64,000 bases of DNA from Nissolia schottii (lineage: Eukaryota; Streptophyta; Magnoliopsida; Fabales; Fabaceae): assembly GCA_003254905.1 (NCBI GenBank), contig QANU01012846.1, positions 298,013 to 362,012 of the forward strand, given 5' to 3'. Under the pieces are notes generated by a model. That model was given only the letters and a program-made list of their open reading frames with translations, was not told the DNA's origin and did no database searches. This document shows positions 58,703-64,000 of this stretch, piece after piece. Position numbers and translations under genes: made by a program. Positions within the stretch are counted from its first letter, which is position 1, and every line of letters starts with the position of its first letter.

Positions 58703-59788
58703 TTTATAGTTCTTACACATTTATTAAAAAATTATTAATATTACACAAACATAAAAAGATAATTTATATTGACTTAACAAATTGATATTTTATATTTTTC
58801 TCAATTTTTTTTATTAAATTTCACTCTCTTATTGTAAAATATAAAAATAATTAATTAATTCTACATTAAAGTCTAAAATGATAAATACACTGCAAATTAT
58901 TTTTATTAAAAAAACTTTTATTTATAAACAGAAGTACAACAATATGATCTTTTACCGGTTTAGTTTTTGGGTCATTGATTTTTTACATTCTGATTTTTCT
59001 TTTTTTGTTAGCAACAATCAAGGTCATGTCATAGCCCATAGTGTGAGCAAGAGGGGGAGACTTCTTTTCTTTTCTTATCCTCGCGGTATGCTTGAATGCA
59101 CACACATGTTGGTTGCTCTTGATTAGATCTTGGTGCCATTTATTAATCAATAACCATAGCTGAATTGAACATGTTTTAAAGTCAATAATGATTTCATAGG
59201 GAACTGTTTAAGTTAAATCAAATGATCATAGTTGAGGTATCCTTGTCTGGCACATAGTGCAATTCGGTCTTGATCTGCAGTGAGAATGACAGAAGATATA
59301 ATTAATTGAACCGAGAAATTACTATACTCCATCCGTCCAATTTTATTTTATTTTTTACAAAAATAAATGACTTAAAAAATTATTTGATAAACATTAAGAT
59401 AAAAATAAATATAAAATGCATAAATAAAATTAATCTTAAGTAATAAGTACTATAATTATTAAATGTTATGAGAAATATGAGAGATAATAATAATATAAAT
59501 GTAAAAAAATGCATTTAGTATTTTTTTAATCTAATCAAATGACAATTAATCTTTGACAAATTTTGTTTAAAAAATGACAACAAAAAATGAACGGAGAGAA
59601 TATCTAATTATAGCATTAATTTGCAAAAGGGTTTGCTAGATTTACTCATTTTAAATGTGAAGTGTTTATTTTTGAAAATTCTATGCTTTATTTAATGGAC
59701 TAACAAAACTAATTAACAATGAAGAAATAGAAAATTACTGAATCGTCAATACAGTACCTCTACAGATAAAGCATTTTGTTTTTGAGTA

Positions 59789-59833
<45 letters not shown>

Positions 59834-60100
59834 TATAATAAAAATAAAGAAATCATTTTGTATTTTAGCATCTACAGATAATGCATTTTTCCCACACTAA
59901 AATTTACATCAAGGTTTAAATGCAAACAATTGATGATGATGATGAACAAATAAAAAGAAAATAAAGCATTTTGTTTTTGAGTGTGTAGATCAGTTTAGCA
60001 TCTGTTACGAATAATTTGGATTGTATCGAGATGTCTGGTAACTTAGTCCCTGAGTACAAGTTGGGAGATTGAGATGATGAAATAAATACGCCTTCAATTT
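58703..60100. other. Intergenic, AT-rich, with an (AAT)n microsatellite
   Basis: (AAT)n at about 59789-59832. No supported gene. Confidence 0.5.
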
Positions 60101-61726
60101 TGATGTAGACGGCGGTAGGGTATCTGCTGACGCCCAAGTAAGAGTTTGTAGTATATAGATATTAGTAATGAACAAAACGTACCTCTTGTATGTTATGTTT
60201 CTGCTTTATATAGTTTGCTCCTATACCTAGCCGTTTGTATGTAGTTAAATGCGTGTAACAACTCATAATTGAATGTAAATGAGCTGTTTTGAAGCCTTGA
60301 TGAGATTATTAAACCGTATAACCTCCGTTATAAATGTATAAGTGGCTATTTATAACCTTTGTTATTGTGTAACGGTTACTATTCCTGGACTACATAATCC
60401 CGAGATAATTGCACTCCGATTGGTTGTGGCGTGATGAGGAATGGCATATCGTGTATACTAGTTAATCTCGGTACCAAGAGTTGTAAGTCAGGACTAAGTT
60501 AAGTCCGTAACGTAAGCCCCCAAGTCGACTTGTGTTTGTAAAGAAGCAACCATCATGACTTTTTCTGGGAATTGAGGCTTGATGACTAAGAGGGAATTGT
60601 TTTTCCTCTTTTACCCTCCTTTTTAGCGATGCTTTTACCATACTGCCCCTAAACATTTAGTATTCCACGTCAACTTCTCAAGGAAGGTTTATAACTTCTC
60701 CCCCAATTCAAATTCCTCTCTTTACTTTTCTGAAAACCTCTCTAAAACACTTCTTCTTCTTCCCTGTGAGATTTCTACTTCCCTCTTTACTCCTTCGATA
60801 GTTCATTGTTCGTTGGATCTTTTCTTGAAGACTCATTGTTGCCGTTTCATCAACTGCACACTACACACCTTTCCTGTTTTCTTCATCCTCCTGTGAGTAT
60901 TTTCTTCACTCTTTTTCTTCCTTTCCTTGTGGTAAAATATTGCATGTTTTCATTGTTCTCATTGCTTGTTTCTGGAGAATCTTGTTGGGTATTTGATTTG
61001 TGATTTTGTCTCTGAAAATAATATTTGCCGTGATCTTGTTGGATGTGCACATTTTCATCTTTTTCTGCAACTAAAAATAACTCCTATTTGGAAAAACATG
61101 GTTACGGTTATATGGAAAAACAATACTTATATGATGATAATTTGTGGAAAACATACCATAAGCTAGAAATAGGTTTGTGGGGGAACCATAGGGTATTTAA
61201 TTCTGTGGTATAAACTTTGTCAATTTCCATATGTCAGTCCTCACATCTCTAGGGTTTGGTTACCCCTCTTTTTGTTTAGGTAATTATGGGTAGAGCCACA
61301 CCCCCTAGACTTTGTCGTCTCTGTCGTGTTGAGGATACCGAGAAGTATAATTGGGTAAAGCAGGAAGTATTGATGATATTAACCGACATGGAGGAAGAGC
61401 ATGTAATTTTTTTTGACCAGCTTGGTGGAGTAAGTCGGGAAAAGGAATTTTCTACTTAGTTCATAACTATGAAAGCTTCTCGAGATGAGCGTATATGTTT
61501 CTCATACAATGAAGGATATGTTCCTTTCATGTATATGTATGAGTCTTTTTTCAATGTCTTAGGTTTGAGATTACTATTTTGCGACTTTGTTAGAGGTGAT
61601 TGGAATAACTCCATCCCAATAGTTGGGCCTTCATTCTTGCCTTTGAAGCCTTATGTAAACATCTCTATCTTCCTCGCATATTCCATTTTTATAAGTACGG
61701 AGATGGGAAAGAAGGTTGGATATCTC

Positions 61727-63130
61727 TGTTGAAAGCTTATTTTTGAACTCTGGTCGTTTTATATATCCGTCTTTACAGTTTTCAAATCTTCAAGGGATTT
61801 AATTGCAGTATAGTCGGGTATAGTCGTATCCACAGGGAGTTGATAAAAGTCATTCTTGAGTTTGTTAATTAAACAATGGAGTGGATGGTCTGTAATTTGA
61901 TTTTTAAAATAAAGACAGGAAAAGAAAATAAATACAAGATAAAATGACAACAAATTAGAGGTAGATTAGGAAGCTTGTTGGGTTTTGATTCATGTATAGT
62001 TTTCTTGTATTCATAACTTAATGCATATGAATTATTTTTCCCTTTATTTCTCGCCACCAGTTCTTATCTTAAACGCCTCTTTCAAGCATAATAAGATGAT
62101 ATGTTTCCTTTATTATTCTGTTAATTTCTTGCACAAATTAATAAAGTGAATCAACGTTATTTCAGATGTTAAAACGACTAATAACCCTAATTCTATTTCT
62201 AGCAATTAGGTTTATTAGATGACATGGTTTAGTTTCAACCTTTGTGAGACAGTTTTCATTTGCAACAATAAGGTTTAGGTTCAAGCTCTAGTTAGCTAAA
62301 GTAAACATTGATTTGATTCCACTTAATAATGTAGCTTTTACTCACAAGTATTAAGTTACAAAACAACATTTAAGTTGTTGAACCATAGCTAGCTTTAAGC
62401 ACAAAACCAATTCATGTAAATCAAAGAAACAAATATATTCATTCATAGAAAAAGTAACATGGATACAATTAGGCTATAACATTGATCAAAAAATCCCAAC
62501 AACAAGAAGATTACAAAATCATCTTACAAGAGAAAATCATAGAGGCAAGGTGATGGACACTCACCATGACACGTTCTCATACCGTCATGATAAGGACCGC
62601 CGTGCTTCTCGACCTCTCTGGGCTCCTAACCTAACCTCCTCTTTTTGTTACAAGAATGCTCTAAAAGCTCGAAGAAATACATAGAATTTCAGTGAGAAAG
62701 ATGTATGTAAAAGTGGTGCTTCTGAAGTGAGAGTCGTGGGCCTCTATTTATAGGCCAATTCCTTGAGGGTCGCTGAGCGGCTTCAGGACACTGCTAAACG
62801 CCACAGCTTTCTTCAGGGTGAAGTCTTCTCTTTTCTAAAAGGTGGCTCTGCTCTGACATTATCCTGTTCCCGCTGAGCGGCGTGCAGAGCGTTGAGCGGT
62901 GTCAGGGAAGCTGCAGAGGTTGTAGGGTGGCTTGCAGAGATTGCTTCATCCTCAAGTTACTCCACTTTGAAGCAAGGTACGTTGAGCGGCCTAAGGGGAC
63001 CGCTGAGCGGTTTGCTCTTCTGCTTCTTCCTTTTGCTTTGATTTTTTTGCCTTGTTATTCATTTGTTCTTTGCTCCTTCCTCTTATGGGATTTTTTTCTC
63101 TGTAAAATTCATTATTTTATTCCATTGTAT
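61727..63130 (-). mobile_element. Solo gypsy-type LTR, inverted, nested in the transposon locus (fossil)
   Basis: Read on the minus strand it has the same layout as 20630-22239: CGCTGAGCGG palindromes (62771-63010), then TATA ctataaatag (62744-62753), then near its 3' end a ctccctgtggatacgactat block (about 61819-61838), ending ...aaagctttcaaca. The right (5') border is not resolved. It is diverged in sequence from the 20630 copy, so a related subfamily. Confidence 0.7.
62771..63010. repeat. CGCTGAGCGG-type palindrome cluster, second locus
   Basis: Five copies: cgctgagcgg at 62771, in the 62870s and at 63001, plus two cgttgagcgg variants near 62890 and 62980. They lie just upstream, in LTR orientation, of the TATA box. 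Confidence 0.9.
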
Positions 63131-64000
63131 CCATCTTTTTCCTTTTTCGAAATTGTTGCAAAACATGGGGGACAACTCCTTCGAAATCCAATGGTTTAAA
63201 GTATATTTTGGAGAAGGAGTGTATCCCTACTTTTTTATGTACACGGCAAGCCATTGTTCTCATTCGGTTGGAATAAAAACTACTTTTGCCCAGATCCAGA
63301 TCCTAATATGCCAGACTGGAAAAAAAAATTGTAACAGGACTTGTTGAAGCTTTTCATAATGACCTATTTCTCACCAAGTGTTTGAATCTACAACCAGAAT
63401 AAAAACAAGCTTATATCGGTAGATTTACCTGACTTGCATGTAATTTTCATGGCTTATGATTTTTGAAACATGTCTTACCATGTCTTACTTATTATCTTCT
63501 TTTTCGCTGAAATTGCAAACAAGATTACCAGCTTTGCCAATATTGAGGCTTTGAAGGCGTCTTCTGTCGGACCTAGAAAATTGTCCAGTTCGTCTAGTCC
63601 CTTTGCTCTTCCTACAAAGTCTGCAGTTCCTCTAAAGAGAAAAACCTTAAAGCGAAAGAAAACTTTAGAGGACACTGTTATTGAATTGTCTAACCAACCT
63701 AACTCCTCCATAAGCAAGGATAAAAACCAGAGTCTGAGTTTATCTTTAGCCGAAATATCAATCCCTCCCAGATTGTGAACTCACTTTTCTCATCTCAGGA
63801 CAGGGAATATCTCGAGAGCATAGGCCAAGCTGACATGTTGTTAGTGGGTCCATGTTCTTCTTTGCATAGTACACTGATACTCCAAAAATTCTATGAAGAA
63901 GCAGAGTCTTCGGAAAAGCGTTTTAATGCGTTAAGCCTCGAAATTGAATTGGCCAAGAAAAAACATGAGGAGGAGAGGAAAAATGATAAGGAGCTTATTG

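Larger units (their letters stand above)
60101..64000 (+). mobile_element. Gypsy-type transposon locus, decayed, running off the right edge (fossil)
   Basis: A long leader (60101-61286, pyrimidine-rich from about 60660) precedes coding remains starting near 61287 (MGRATPPRLCRLC). The 61490-61720 part resembles the plant 'putative gypsy type transposon' domain (Pfam PF04195 from memory). Coding remains resume after a nested LTR at about 63165. Past 63540 there is a Ser/Lys-rich linker and then a coiled-coil segment reaching the window end, the usual order in this family. It is broken in several places. Whether the parent element was an LTR retrotransposon is not shown here. Confidence 0.55.

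Noticed and set aside
59916-60137. Minus-strand 73-residue frame
   Set aside because: It lies at the start of the gypsy-type transposon locus and looks like repeat sequence read backwards, not a gene.

Overview
The window looks like a piece of a eudicot plant nuclear genome, most likely a legume. It is AT-rich intergenic DNA crowded with transposons, with intron-bearing genes that match well-known plant families. The legume call rests on the SIRE/Maximus-like copia LTR, the Mutator termini carrying AGTCCCTG-type repeats and the SINE types. I could not fix the genus. Every assignment comes from reading motifs by eye; no database was searched.

Host genes, left to right: a class-A GATA zinc-finger transcription factor (9560-10597, two coding exons); a CYP84A-type cytochrome P450, ferulate/coniferaldehyde 5-hydroxylase of syringyl lignin synthesis (30388-33079, two exons); a TAF9 (TFIID/SAGA histone-fold subunit) copy that looks dead, with an in-frame stop and a lost splice acceptor (35684-36872); a five-exon conserved plant gene of unknown function (38190-41649); a four-exon GH9 endo-beta-1,4-glucanase (43540-49476); and a six-exon chloroplast fructose-bisphosphate aldolase (51124-53844). 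All intact genes are on the + strand. They are not an operon; CYP84A and the GH9 enzyme both act on the cell wall, but nothing here shows they are linked functionally.

Mobile DNA fills much of the rest. Positions 1 to about 6077 are most of an autonomous-type Mutator-like element (MULE) with a decayed transposase and an antisense GRF-like ORF. A reverse-oriented solo LTR of SIRE type lies at 6580-7675. A 439-bp solo LTR with a perfect 5-bp target duplication (16428-16866) sits inside a roughly 120-bp tandem array. A broken Ty1/copia element (19075-26720) holds two later insertions: a 1.6-kb gypsy-type solo LTR and a 1-kb hAT-like element. tRNA-type SINEs lie at 26915, 37725 and 52797. A compact MULE with 180-bp arms and a perfect 9-bp duplication (57090-58083) surrounds an assembly gap. 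From about 60100 to the right edge is a decayed gypsy-type transposon locus interrupted by a second, inverted LTR of the 1.6-kb kind.

The points most worth a second look are: a triplicated ~300-bp unit directly upstream of the CYP84A TATA box; arrays of short palindromes placed just upstream of the TATA box in two unrelated LTR families (CATTCGAATG in one, CGCTSAGCGG in the other); the TAF9 pseudogene; and a paired family of hAT-like elements rich in ACTCGTACGAGT palindromes. I found no convincing new biochemical system.
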